DNA from: Clostridiales bacterium
GTDB taxonomy: Bacteria; Bacillota; Clostridia; Christensenellales; QAND01
Length of the DNA stretch: 53,897 nt
Assembly (NCBI GenBank): GCA_015056185.1
Contig: SVGV01000002.1
Coordinates: forward strand, 1 to 53,897
Reading direction: 5' to 3'
Shown: piece after piece, positions 1 through 9,827 of the stretch
How the letters are laid out: every line of letters starts with the position of its first letter
How positions within the stretch are numbered: the stretch's first letter is position 1
Translations under genes and position numbers: made by a program
Notes under the pieces: generated by a model
What the model saw: the letters and a program-made list of their open reading frames with translations, nothing else
Database searches by the model: none
Told to the model about the DNA's origin: nothing

Positions 1-140
1 AGGATAAAGGGGGATTTTTCTTCCTGAGCGGCAGCGGTGATACCCTGCACGATCTCCATGTTGTTCACGTTGAAAGCGCCAACGGCGTAGCCGCCTTCGT
101 AAGCTTTCTGGAGCATGTCTTTGGAATTGATAAAGGCCAT
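1..140 (-). CDS. fba: class II fructose-1,6-bisphosphate aldolase, N-terminal part (runs off window)
   Basis: Reverse-strand translation from ATG at 140: MAFINSKDMLQKAYEGGYAVGAFNVNNMEIVQGITAAAQEEKSPFIL, typical class II FBA N-terminus. Confidence 0.9.
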   Translation of the reverse strand, partial: MAFINSKDMLQKAYEGGYAVGAFNVNNMEIVQGITAAAQEEKSPFI

Positions 141-311
141 GGGAACATACCTCGCTTTAAAAAGATTCAATTATTGAATATTATAAGCCATTTGGGCGCT
201 AATTTACAAGGGTATAAGCAGAAAACACCGCCTTTGAAAAACAAACGGCTTTTTCATTTTAATCATAGCCAAAAGAAGGTATAATAGGAAAAAAGCATGA
301 AGGAGGGAATC

Positions 312-1253
312 ATGGAACGAGTCAAATACTCCGTCGTGGTTCCGGCATATAACGAAGAAGAAGTGCTGCCCCACACCCATAAGCGCCTCACTGCGGTGAT
401 GCAGGGGCTGGATGGGGAATACGAGATCATCTATGTAAACGACGGCAGCCGTGATAACACCCTTGCCATTTTAAAAGAGCTCGCAAAAGATGATCCCCAT
501 GTGGTGGCCATCGATTTTTCCCGCAACTTCGGCCAGCAGGCTGCGGTAACGGCGGGCATGCACCGTGCAAAGGGCCAGGCGGTGATCCTCATCGATGCGG
601 ATCTTCAGGACCCGCCCGAGGTCATCCCCCAAATGGTGGAACGCTGGCGCCAGGGTGCCGATGTTGTCTACGGCAAACGGAAACTGCGCAAGGGCGAGAC
701 CTTCTTTAAAAAGATCACCAGTAAGCTTTACTACCGCCTGTTCCGCTTCCTTTCCGGCAGCAATGCCCCTCTGGATACCGGGGATTTCCGGTTGATGGAC
801 CGCAAAGTGGTGGATGAAGTGGGCTCCATGACGGAGCATAACCGCTACATCCGCGGGATGATCAGCTGGGTGGGCTTCAAGCAAGAACCGGTGGAGTTTA
901 TTCGGGAGGAGCGGGAATACGGTGAGACCAAGTACGGTTTTCACCAGATGCTGCGCCTTGCCATCGACGGCATTGTGGGGTTCTCCTTAAAACCCCTTAC
1001 CATTGCCATCCCCTTTGGGGTGTTTTTGATGGCGGCATCCTTTCTTGCCCTTATCATAGAAGTGGTGCTGCTGTTTACGGGTGGCCTTTACGGCGCACTC
1101 TACCCCCTTTTGACGGGGCTGTTTTTCCTGATGGGCGTATTGCTCGTCATTTTAGGTATTTTAGGCGGGTATGTGGGCCGCATTTATGATGAGGCCAAAG
1201 CTCGCCCCAACTATATCATCAATGAGATCATTTCACAAAAGGAGGAAGATTAA
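312..1253 (+). CDS. family 2 glycosyltransferase with C-terminal TM helices (DPM1/GtrB-like)
   Basis: SVVVPAYNEEEVLPHTHKRL, YVNDGSRDNT, DADLQDPPEVIP motifs; two C-terminal TM segments; SD aaggaggg before ATG 312. Confidence 0.88.
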   Translation: MERVKYSVVVPAYNEEEVLPHTHKRLTAVMQGLDGEYEIIYVNDGSRDNTLAILKELAKDDPHVVAIDFSRNFGQQAAVTAGMHRAKGQAVILIDADLQDPPEVIPQMVERWRQGADVVYGKRKLRKGETFFKKITSKLYYRLFRFLSGSNAPLDTGDFRLMDRKVVDEVGSMTEHNRYIRGMISWVGFKQEPVEFIREEREYGETKYGFHQMLRLAIDGIVGFSLKPLTIAIPFGVFLMAASFLALIIEVVLLFTGGLYGALYPLLTGLFFLMGVLLVILGILGGYVGRIYDEAKARPNYIINEIISQKEED

Positions 1254-1254
1254 C

Positions 1255-2370
1255 ATGATGGATCCCCGTATTGCTCAGCTGGCCCATAATCTGATCAACT
1301 ACTCTTTGAAACTGCAAAAAGGGCAGAAGGTGTGGATCAACGCCAGCAACACCGGCACCCCCGTGCTGGAAGCCCTTGTGAAGGAAGCCTACGCTGTGGG
1401 CGCATACCCCTTTGTACACATGGAGGATCAGCGGGTCACCGCCGCGGTGATGGCCGGTATGACCAAGGAACTTTCCACCCTGATGGCGGATTTTGATGCC
1501 CCTAAAATGGCTGCTATGGATGCTTACATCTCCATCCGGGGGTTTGATAACGCCTTTGAATCCGTTGGCGTTGGGGAAGAACAGCAGAACGCCTATAACT
1601 CCATCTACAACAAACGGGTCCATATGGATATCCGCATCGACCACACCAACTGGGTGGTGCTCCGTTGGCCCACTGCCGCCATGGCACAGCAGGCAGGCAT
1701 GAGCACCGAAGCCTTTGAGGATTTCTACTTCGACGTGTGCAACCTGGATTACTCCATCATGTCCCGGGCGATGGATCCTCTGTGTGAGCTTTTGAATAAG
1801 ACGGATAAAGTGCACATCAAAGGCCCCGGTACTGATTTGACTTTCTCCATCAAGGGCATCGGCTCCGTCAAATGCGACGGCGGCAAAAACATCCCCGATG
1901 GCGAGATCTACACCGCCCCCGTTAAAGACAGCGTCAACGGCACCATTACCTTTAATACCCCCAGCTACGTCAGCGGCTTTAAGTATGAAAACATCAGCCT
2001 GACGTTTAAAGACGGCAAGATCGTGGACTGCAGCAGCAACGATACCGAGCGCATGAACACCTACCTCAATACCGACGAAGGTGCAAGGTACGTTGGCGAG
2101 TTTGCCATCGGCGTCAACCCCAACATCAACCTGCCCCAGGGCGATACCCTGTTTGATGAGAAGATCGCCGGCAGCATCCACTTTACCCCCGGCAACTGCT
2201 ATGAAGATGCCGATAACGGCAACCACAGCGCCATCCATTGGGATCTCATCCTCATCCAGACCCCGGAATTCGGCGGCGGTGAGATCTACTTTGATGATGT
2301 GCTCATCCGCAAGGACGGCCGATTTGTGCTGCCTGAGCTCTTCTGCCTGAACCCCGAAAACCTGAAATAA
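1255..2370 (+). CDS. M29-family aminopeptidase
   Basis: MMDPRIAQLAHNLINYSLKLQKGQKVWI...; GARYVGEFAIGVNPNI, SAIHWDLI motifs typical of M29 (AmpS/PepS); SD aaaggagg. Confidence 0.85.
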   Translation: MMDPRIAQLAHNLINYSLKLQKGQKVWINASNTGTPVLEALVKEAYAVGAYPFVHMEDQRVTAAVMAGMTKELSTLMADFDAPKMAAMDAYISIRGFDNAFESVGVGEEQQNAYNSIYNKRVHMDIRIDHTNWVVLRWPTAAMAQQAGMSTEAFEDFYFDVCNLDYSIMSRAMDPLCELLNKTDKVHIKGPGTDLTFSIKGIGSVKCDGGKNIPDGEIYTAPVKDSVNGTITFNTPSYVSGFKYENISLTFKDGKIVDCSSNDTERMNTYLNTDEGARYVGEFAIGVNPNINLPQGDTLFDEKIAGSIHFTPGNCYEDADNGNHSAIHWDLILIQTPEFGGGEIYFDDVLIRKDGRFVLPELFCLNPENLK

Positions 2371-2379
2371 GGAGACGCC

Positions 2380-3489
2380 ATGATCGATTCCCGTGCCAAA
2401 GAGTTTGCCCGTGTGCTGGTGGACCATTCCATCAGCGTACAAAAGGGTGATAACGTCTTGATCTCCATGCGGGATCACGATACCGAATTGTGCTGCGCCC
2501 TGATTAAGGCCATCTACGAAAGAGGCGGCAAGCCCTTTGTGGAGCTTACCTCCACCCGGTTAAACAGCGTGCTTTACAAGGGCTTCAGCGAAGAGATGGT
2601 CAAAGCTATGGCGGAATTCGATGCCCGCCGCTTTGCAGAGATGCAGTGCTATATCTCCTTTGCAAAGCCGCTGAACTCCTTTGATATGATCGACGTCCCC
2701 CAGGAGAAGGTGCGCTTGTACCGCACCCATCATGCAAAGGTGATGGATGAGATCATGCACAAAAATAACATCCGCTGGGTCATGGTGGAATACCCCGGCC
2801 CTGGCGCGGCACAAAAGGCGGAAATGTCCACCGAGGCCTTTGAGGACTTCTTCTTCTCCGCCTGCTGTGTGGATTACAGCACCTTAAGCCGCAGTATGGA
2901 TGTATTAAAAGCCTTGATGGAAAAAACGGATCGGGTCCACATCAAAGGCCCGGGGACGGATATCTCCTTTTCCATTAAAGACATCCCTGTGATGAAGTGC
3001 GACGGCATCTACAACGTGCCCGACGGCGAGGTGTTTACCGCCCCCGTCCGTGACAGCGTCAACGGCACCGTCACCTTTAATGCGGACAGCATCAAAAGCG
3101 GCTACCGGTTTTCCAACATCACTTTGACCTTTGAAAACGGCAAGTGTGTTAAGGCTACTGCCAACAATACCGAACGCCTTAACGAGATCTTAGATACCGA
3201 CGAGGGCGCACGGTACATCGGCGAGTTTGCCTTTGGGGTCAATTCCGCCATCAAGCGGCCCATGCTCAGCACCCTGTTTGATGAAAAGATCAACGGCAGC
3301 TTCCACTTTGCCATGGGCGATGCCTATGAATACACTCCCAACGGCAACAAGAGCGCCATCCACTGGGATCTGATCAATATCCAGACCCCGGAGTGGGGCG
3401 GGGGAGAGATCTGGTTCGATGGTGTGCTCATCCGCAAAGACGGCTTGTTCATCCCGGAAGAACTACAGGGCCTGAACCCCGCCGAGTAA
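2380..3489 (+). CDS. M29-family aminopeptidase, paralogue of the preceding gene
   Basis: Same fold and motifs (GARYIGEFAFGVNSAI, SAIHWDLINIQTPEWGGGEIWFDG); tandem with 1255..2370. Confidence 0.85.
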   Translation: MIDSRAKEFARVLVDHSISVQKGDNVLISMRDHDTELCCALIKAIYERGGKPFVELTSTRLNSVLYKGFSEEMVKAMAEFDARRFAEMQCYISFAKPLNSFDMIDVPQEKVRLYRTHHAKVMDEIMHKNNIRWVMVEYPGPGAAQKAEMSTEAFEDFFFSACCVDYSTLSRSMDVLKALMEKTDRVHIKGPGTDISFSIKDIPVMKCDGIYNVPDGEVFTAPVRDSVNGTVTFNADSIKSGYRFSNITLTFENGKCVKATANNTERLNEILDTDEGARYIGEFAFGVNSAIKRPMLSTLFDEKINGSFHFAMGDAYEYTPNGNKSAIHWDLINIQTPEWGGGEIWFDGVLIRKDGLFIPEELQGLNPAE

Positions 3490-3502
3490 GGAGGAAAGAG
3501 CC

Positions 3503-3673
3503 GTGCAGGAATGGATCAAACTGGTCATCTGCTGGCTGATCCCCCTATCAATGGGGCTCATCGCGCTGTTCGTTTTTGCGCCGGAGGCAGCCGCTTTTGC
3601 ACTCATGGTATCCATTCCCGCCATGGCCCTTCTGCTCTGTTTGGAATCCCGGAAGAAAAACAAGAGGAAATAG
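3503..3673 (+). CDS. small two-TM hypothetical protein (56 aa), GTG start
   Basis: GTG at 3503 after SD aaggaggaaag; MQEWIKLVICWLIPLSMGLIALFVFAPEAAAFALMVSIPAMALLLCLESRKKNKRK*; not in supplied ORF track in this frame. Confidence 0.5.
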   Translation: MQEWIKLVICWLIPLSMGLIALFVFAPEAAAFALMVSIPAMALLLCLESRKKNKRK

Positions 3674-3829
3674 GGGCAAATATCAAAAACCCCCGGAAAA
3701 CGGGCAAATAATTCACAGATTGAAAGAGAGAATCCTGTGAAACTATTGCCAATTACAGAAAAAGAAGTTATCATAAGCAATGGAATGTAAATGGGGGTAC
3801 TATATCCTCATTACAAAATACAAACTTAG

Positions 3830-4861
<1,032 letters not shown>

Positions 4862-4880
4862 GCAATAGCTTATGATGCAT

Positions 4881-4914
4881 AAAAAGAGCCCTCTTTGAGG
4901 GCTCTTTTTGTTTT
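4881..4914 (+). terminator. intrinsic terminator of gapA
   Basis: aaaaagagccctctttgagggctctttttg hairpin plus T-run. Confidence 0.85.
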
Positions 4915-4968
4915 GGCTGTAATAAAAAAGACCATCTTGCGGTGGCCTTTTTTATTAAGCGTTACTGC

Positions 4969-5811
4969 TTATTTCAGGATGTCCTCGCCAACCACTTCGC
5001 TACGGGGGATCATGCCGAATGCAGCGAAATCCTTTTTGAGGAACAGCTTGGAGAATTCCTTTGCAGCATCGGCGAACTTGGCCGTCTCGGGGATGGTCAG
5101 GGCGTGTACGATGGGCCCGCCGCGTACAACGGTGTTTTCGTCCACTGCAAAGGATGCTTTGGCATATTCCTCGGCCAAATCTGTGTTGGAAAGGTTGATG
5201 CTTTCAGGCAGCTCGGCGAAGTTTTCGCCCCGGCTGACAGCGCCGGAACGGTACATAAACAGGTAGTCTGCATGGGGGAAGAGCCCCCTTTGCGCATCGT
5301 GCTCCATACCCATGTGGCCGGGATGGTTCATGAGCTTTTCCGCAATGCCGGGGCGCAGCTGATCGGCAAGAAGGATGCAGAAGATGGCGCGGTAGCCGCT
5401 GGGGTCGCCATAGGGGTTGGTGTGGCCAAAGGTGGCGTCGGGGGCAGAGAGCACATCCATCCAGTTTTCGCTGGTGATATCTTTCCCGGTGATGACCATT
5501 GCATTGCCTGCAAAGAGGTAGTAGCCTTTGGTGAGTTCGGGCATCATCATGTCTTTGATGTTGGTGTCATCAGCCAGGATCATCACATCACAGCGCTCTC
5601 CGGCGAGGGCACGGCGGATGAGCGCCACGGAGCCGCCGGCCACCATCTCTGCCATCAGTTCGGGGTGTTCCGTGTTCCATTGATCTATGGCCTCTTGTGC
5701 AACGCCGATGGCAACGCCGGCGGTGAACACCTTCAGAGTATCTTTTTCAGCAGCATCCCGGCTGGGATTGGCGGATGACGGCTTTGGCCGACTTTCTTTG
5801 GTATGTTCCAT
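4969..5811 (-). CDS. molybdate/tungstate-type substrate-binding protein (WtpA/ModA-like) without recognisable signal peptide
   Basis: TLKVFTAGVAIGVAQEAIDQWNTEHPELMAEMVAGGSVALIRRALAGERCDVMILADDTNIKDMMM... periplasmic-binding fold; N-terminus MEHTKESRPKPSSANPSRDAAEKD is hydrophilic. Confidence 0.75.
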   Translation of the reverse strand: MEHTKESRPKPSSANPSRDAAEKDTLKVFTAGVAIGVAQEAIDQWNTEHPELMAEMVAGGSVALIRRALAGERCDVMILADDTNIKDMMMPELTKGYYLFAGNAMVITGKDITSENWMDVLSAPDATFGHTNPYGDPSGYRAIFCILLADQLRPGIAEKLMNHPGHMGMEHDAQRGLFPHADYLFMYRSGAVSRGENFAELPESINLSNTDLAEEYAKASFAVDENTVVRGGPIVHALTIPETAKFADAAKEFSKLFLKKDFAAFGMIPRSEVVGEDILK

Positions 5812-5942
5812 ATGATATTCCTCACTTTTGCAGGATGATTTCGGGCTTCCGCATCAGTATCTTTACATACCTGATCCAAATAGTCAATTCCTTACTGCGG
5901 CTGCCCACAAACAAAAATGCCACCCGATCTAACCGCCTTTTC

Positions 5943-5998
5943 TTGAATTCAATCTCCTCTATGTTATAATTATAAAAGTATCTGCACTTTTTGCAGAT
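5943..5998 (+). promoter_or_regulatory. promoter and 7-bp inverted repeat upstream of the glycyl radical enzyme
   Basis: TTGAAT (5943-5948), 16 bp, TATAAT (5965-5970); ATCTGCA-CTTTT-TGCAGAT at 5980-5998. Confidence 0.5.
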
Positions 5999-6024
5999 GG
6001 ATCATGTGTAAGTGAGGGAGCAAG

Positions 6025-8193
6025 ATGGAACGCACCGAAAGAATGCAGAAGATCTATGAAGATTGCAAATATAAGGGCCAGTACCCCGAACCCGTACATT
6101 TTAAGTATGATCAGCACAAGGCTGCCCTTACAAAATACGCTCATTTGCCCCGCTGGGAGAAGATCGTCCGGGCCACGGCCGATGCCGTTGTGAATCAGGA
6201 TGTCATCATCCAGCCCTACGATAAGCTCATCGGCCGGGTCAATTATAACGATATCGACCCCGAGGTCCTGGACCCGGATTTCGATTACAAAGCCTTTTAC
6301 AAGGGGGAAGAAGGGGATGTGGAGGATACCATCCCCGGCTATCGCGAGTTTTACAAGTATAATCTCGTATTAAAGGGCATCCCCGGGCACATCACCTGGG
6401 ATTGGAACTACATCCTCCATTACGGCACCGAGGGCATCCGTGAGCGGTGTTTAGAGGGCCTTAGCCGGTTTAGCGGCGATGAAAAAGCCCGTGAGCTCTT
6501 TGAAGGCGCCCTCATCATGCTGGATGCTTTGGAAAGCTGGAACGAAAAACACGTGGCTGCCCTTTTGGAGATGGGCAAGACGGAGGAGGCCGAGATCTGC
6601 CGCCGCGTGCCCAAATACCCCGCACGCACCTTCCGCGAGGCCCTGCAGTCCTTCTTTATGCAGCACATCGTGGTCATGAAGGAAGCACCCTATGGCGGCA
6701 ACAGCCCCGGGCGCATCGATTACTACCTGTGGCCCTATCTGGAGCAGGATTTAAAAGAAGGCCGCTGCACCTTGGAAGAGGCCGGCGAACTGTGCGAAGA
6801 GCTTTGGCTGCGCATCGATGAGCGTATCCATCGCAACGATGCCTGGGGCGAAACGGTGGTGCTGGGCGGCAGCCATGCAAACGGCGCCTCTGCGGTGAAT
6901 CCCCTTTCTTACCTCATGGTAAAGGCATTCATGAAGTACGATATCACCCACCCCTACCTTTATATGCGCATGCCCAAGGATGCGCCGAAAGAGTTTGTGG
7001 ATCTCGCCGCCGAATATATGGTCAAGGGCGGCAACCGTGCCCAGATCTTAAACGACGAGGCTATCATCCGCGCGCTGGTGAAAAACGGTGTGCCCCAAAG
7101 CGATGCCGCTAACTACTACTGCGGCGGCTGCATGGAGGTGGGTATCCAGGGTGCCACCAGCGATCTGCTCTTTGCGGGGTTCCACAACATCCCCAAAGTG
7201 CTGGAACTGTGCATGACGGGCGGTCTTTCCTTGCCCGATGGCTACAAGCTGCAAAATCGCAGCTACCGCTCTTTAACGGATTTTAGCGATTTCGAAAGCT
7301 TCTACCGCTATTTCATTGAAGAGGCGTCCTTCTTCCTTAAGATCTCCCTGGAGTTCTGCGATCTGCAGAGCGAACACTTTGATAAAAGCCGGCCCCATCC
7401 CCTCCTTTCCACCATGGTCAGCGATTGCATTGCACGGGGCAGGTGCATCCATGCCGGCGGTGCCCGTTACCACGATTACGGCGCATCCCTTGTGGGCATC
7501 CCCAATGCGGCGGATTCCCTCTACGCCATTAAAGAGGCGGTATTTGAAAGGGGCATCTGCACCGCAGAAGAGCTCATCGCCGCCTGTGCTGCCAACTTTG
7601 AAGGCTGCGAAGTGCTGCGCAAAAAGCTGATCGCTCTGCCCAAATACGGCCAGGAGTGCGCCGAGGCCGATGCTTTGGCAGCCCGCATCTCCACCGATTT
7701 GAGCAAAGTCTACCGGGGCTATGTCAACCGGTTTGGGGGCAGGGGCAAGTTTGTGCTTCTCTCCTTCCAGTATTCTCCCCTGGTGGGCAGCCTGACGGGT
7801 GCCACTCCCGATGGCCGCCTCCATGGTGTGCCCGCAGCCCAGTCCGTCACCCCCCAGAGCATGTCCATGACCAAGGGCATCACGGCGGCCATCAACTCCA
7901 CTGTGACCCAGCCCTTTGATCTTTTCGCCGGCGGTGCTTCCACCATGTGGGATCTCGACCCCTCCTGGGCGGATCAGAATGTGGTAAAGGCTTTGTTTAC
8001 CACATTCTTTGAGCAGGGCGGGCAGATGTTCCAGGGCAATATACTCAATGTGGATGACCTCGTCCGTGCCCAGCAGCACCCCGATGAATACCCCAACCTC
8101 ATCGTCCGTGTGGGCGGGTACTCTGCCAGGTTCATCTGGCTGGATAAAGACCTGCAGGATGACATCATCAGCCGCCTGCACCATCGGGCATAA
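6025..8193 (+). CDS. glycyl radical enzyme (PFL-like superfamily, dehydratase/lyase-type active site)
   Basis: C-terminal glycyl radical motif VRVGGYSARF; active-site CGGCMEVG (Cys-x-Glu); FRGRGKFV/PDGR-type superfamily features; adjacent activase. Confidence 0.88.
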   Translation: MERTERMQKIYEDCKYKGQYPEPVHFKYDQHKAALTKYAHLPRWEKIVRATADAVVNQDVIIQPYDKLIGRVNYNDIDPEVLDPDFDYKAFYKGEEGDVEDTIPGYREFYKYNLVLKGIPGHITWDWNYILHYGTEGIRERCLEGLSRFSGDEKARELFEGALIMLDALESWNEKHVAALLEMGKTEEAEICRRVPKYPARTFREALQSFFMQHIVVMKEAPYGGNSPGRIDYYLWPYLEQDLKEGRCTLEEAGELCEELWLRIDERIHRNDAWGETVVLGGSHANGASAVNPLSYLMVKAFMKYDITHPYLYMRMPKDAPKEFVDLAAEYMVKGGNRAQILNDEAIIRALVKNGVPQSDAANYYCGGCMEVGIQGATSDLLFAGFHNIPKVLELCMTGGLSLPDGYKLQNRSYRSLTDFSDFESFYRYFIEEASFFLKISLEFCDLQSEHFDKSRPHPLLSTMVSDCIARGRCIHAGGARYHDYGASLVGIPNAADSLYAIKEAVFERGICTAEELIAACAANFEGCEVLRKKLIALPKYGQECAEADALAARISTDLSKVYRGYVNRFGGRGKFVLLSFQYSPLVGSLTGATPDGRLHGVPAAQSVTPQSMSMTKGITAAINSTVTQPFDLFAGGASTMWDLDPSWADQNVVKALFTTFFEQGGQMFQGNILNVDDLVRAQQHPDEYPNLIVRVGGYSARFIWLDKDLQDDIISRLHHRA

Positions 8194-8196
8194 TCC

Positions 8197-9102
8197 ATGG
8201 GTATGGTTTTTGACATCCAGCGGCTGTCCGTCCATGATGGCCCCGGCATCCGCACTACGGTGTTTTTAAAGGGATGCCCCCTTCGCTGCGTGTGGTGCCA
8301 TAACCCGGAATCCCAAAGCTTTACAAGATCCATGGGCCTTTCTAAAGAAAAATGCACCCTTTGCGGGGAATGCGCCATGGTATGTGATGCCCACAAACTA
8401 TCGGCCGATGGCCATGTGCTGGACCGCAGTGCATGCATCGCCTGCGGCAAATGTGCCGATGCATGCTTAAACGGTGCCATTTTGTCCTCCGGCAGGGAGG
8501 CCACGGTGGAAGAGGTAATGGCCGATGTACTCCGTGACCGCATCTTCTACAAAAACTCCGGCGGGGGAGTCACCTTTTCCGGCGGTGAGCCCTTAAGCCA
8601 GCCTGCGTTTTTAAAAAGCCTTTTACGGGCTGCCAAAGAGGCCGGCCTGCACACCTGTGTGGATACCTCTGGCTACGGCAGCAGCGAGAGTATCCGTGCC
8701 ATCGCGCCGGATACCGATCTCTTCCTCTTTGATTGGAAGGAAAGCGACAACGAAAAGCATCTGCAGTTTACCGGAGTTTCCAACGAGCCCATCAAACAAA
8801 ACCTGGAGCTTCTGTGTGAATTGGGCGCCAAGGTGATTTTGCGCTGCCCCATCATACCGGGGCTGAACGATACCGAAAGCCACCTAAAAGGCATTGCGGA
8901 ATTGGCCGCACAGCATAGCTGCATCACCGCAGTCAACATCATGGCATTTCATAAGCTGGGTGATGGCAAATACACCGCATTTTCCATGGAAAACGGCACG
9001 AAAGACATCCCCCAGATGGAAAAGGCCGATGCTGCCCTCATCGCCGATGCCATTTCTGCCCACATCACCCGGCTGACGGACCGCACCATCACAGTGGAAT
9101 AA
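8197..9102 (+). CDS. glycyl radical enzyme activating enzyme (radical SAM, with extra ferredoxin-like clusters)
   Basis: KGCPLRCVWCHNPESQ (CxxxCxxC), CTLCGECAMVC and CIACGKCADAC; GGGVTFSGGEPLSQ. Confidence 0.92.
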   Translation: MGMVFDIQRLSVHDGPGIRTTVFLKGCPLRCVWCHNPESQSFTRSMGLSKEKCTLCGECAMVCDAHKLSADGHVLDRSACIACGKCADACLNGAILSSGREATVEEVMADVLRDRIFYKNSGGGVTFSGGEPLSQPAFLKSLLRAAKEAGLHTCVDTSGYGSSESIRAIAPDTDLFLFDWKESDNEKHLQFTGVSNEPIKQNLELLCELGAKVILRCPIIPGLNDTESHLKGIAELAAQHSCITAVNIMAFHKLGDGKYTAFSMENGTKDIPQMEKADAALIADAISAHITRLTDRTITVE

Positions 9103-9105
9103 ACA

Positions 9106-9136
9106 TAAAAAAGAGCCCAACAGGGCTCTTTTTTTA
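9106..9136 (+). terminator. intrinsic terminator after activase
   Basis: aaaaaagagcccaacagggctcttttttt. Confidence 0.8.
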
Positions 9137-9202
9137 CCACTCTACGCAGGGTAGGTTGAGGGAATCGGTGTATGCCGCTATACTTGCCATGGAGGGATGA
9201 AG

Positions 9203-9787
9203 ATGGACGCGACGATCATCGGCAACACCATAAAACTGCTTCGGGAAAGCCGCAGCCTTACCCAGGCCCAGCTGGGCGAAAGCATCGGCGTGGGGGATAA
9301 AGCGGTATCCAAGTGGGAAAACGGCAAGGGCCTGCCGGATATTACCTTGCTGCAGCCCCTAAGTAAGGCCCTTGGCGTATCGGTAGAAGAGCTCATCCGC
9401 GGGGAAGTGGTGTGGAACCGCAACCGCAGCGCCAATATGATGCGCAGCCGGTTTTATGTTTGCCCCCTTTGCGGCAATGTGATCCACTCCATGGGGGATG
9501 CCGCCATCAGCTGCTGTGGGATCACCCTGCCGCCCCTTACGGCCGAGCCTGCCGAAGAAGGGCATATGGCAAAGGTGGAACGGGTGGAGGATGAATGGTT
9601 CATCAGCCTTCAGCACCCTATGGAAAAGGAACATTACATCTCGTTTCTGGCGGTGCTGACTTACGACCGCCTGCAGATGGTAAAGCTTTACCCTGAGGGC
9701 AACGCAGAGGCAAGGTTTGCGCTGCGGGGCAGGGGGATGCTCTATTATCACTGCAACCGTCATGGGCTGTTTTCCGTGAGGATATAA
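9203..9787 (+). CDS. XRE-family HTH fused to a desulfoferrodoxin/superoxide-reductase-like domain
   Basis: HTH: IKLLRESRSLTQAQLGESIGVGDKAVSKWENGKGLPDITLL; C-terminal CPLCG...CC (FeCys4-type) and EEGH..., QHPMEKEH, HCNRHGLF (SOR iron ligand pattern); SD ggagg 7 nt before ATG 9203. Confidence 0.8.
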   Translation: MDATIIGNTIKLLRESRSLTQAQLGESIGVGDKAVSKWENGKGLPDITLLQPLSKALGVSVEELIRGEVVWNRNRSANMMRSRFYVCPLCGNVIHSMGDAAISCCGITLPPLTAEPAEEGHMAKVERVEDEWFISLQHPMEKEHYISFLAVLTYDRLQMVKLYPEGNAEARFALRGRGMLYYHCNRHGLFSVRI

Positions 9788-9790
9788 AAC

Positions 9791-9817
9791 AAAAGCCACG
9801 GCAATGCCGTGGCTTTT
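9791..9817. terminator. bidirectional intrinsic terminator between convergent genes
   Basis: aaaagccacggcaatgccgtggcttttt. Confidence 0.8.
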
Positions 9818-9827
9818 TGCGTGCACC

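Noticed and set aside
1228-2478. Long minus-strand ORF (416 aa) opposite the M29 aminopeptidase
   Set aside because: Antisense to a clearly supported gene; His/Gly/Asp/Val-rich composition typical of reverse-frame translation in this genome; no SD.
1255-3489. Tandem M29 aminopeptidase genes as an unusual feature
   Set aside because: Simple diverged tandem paralogues; common in Firmicutes and not novel.
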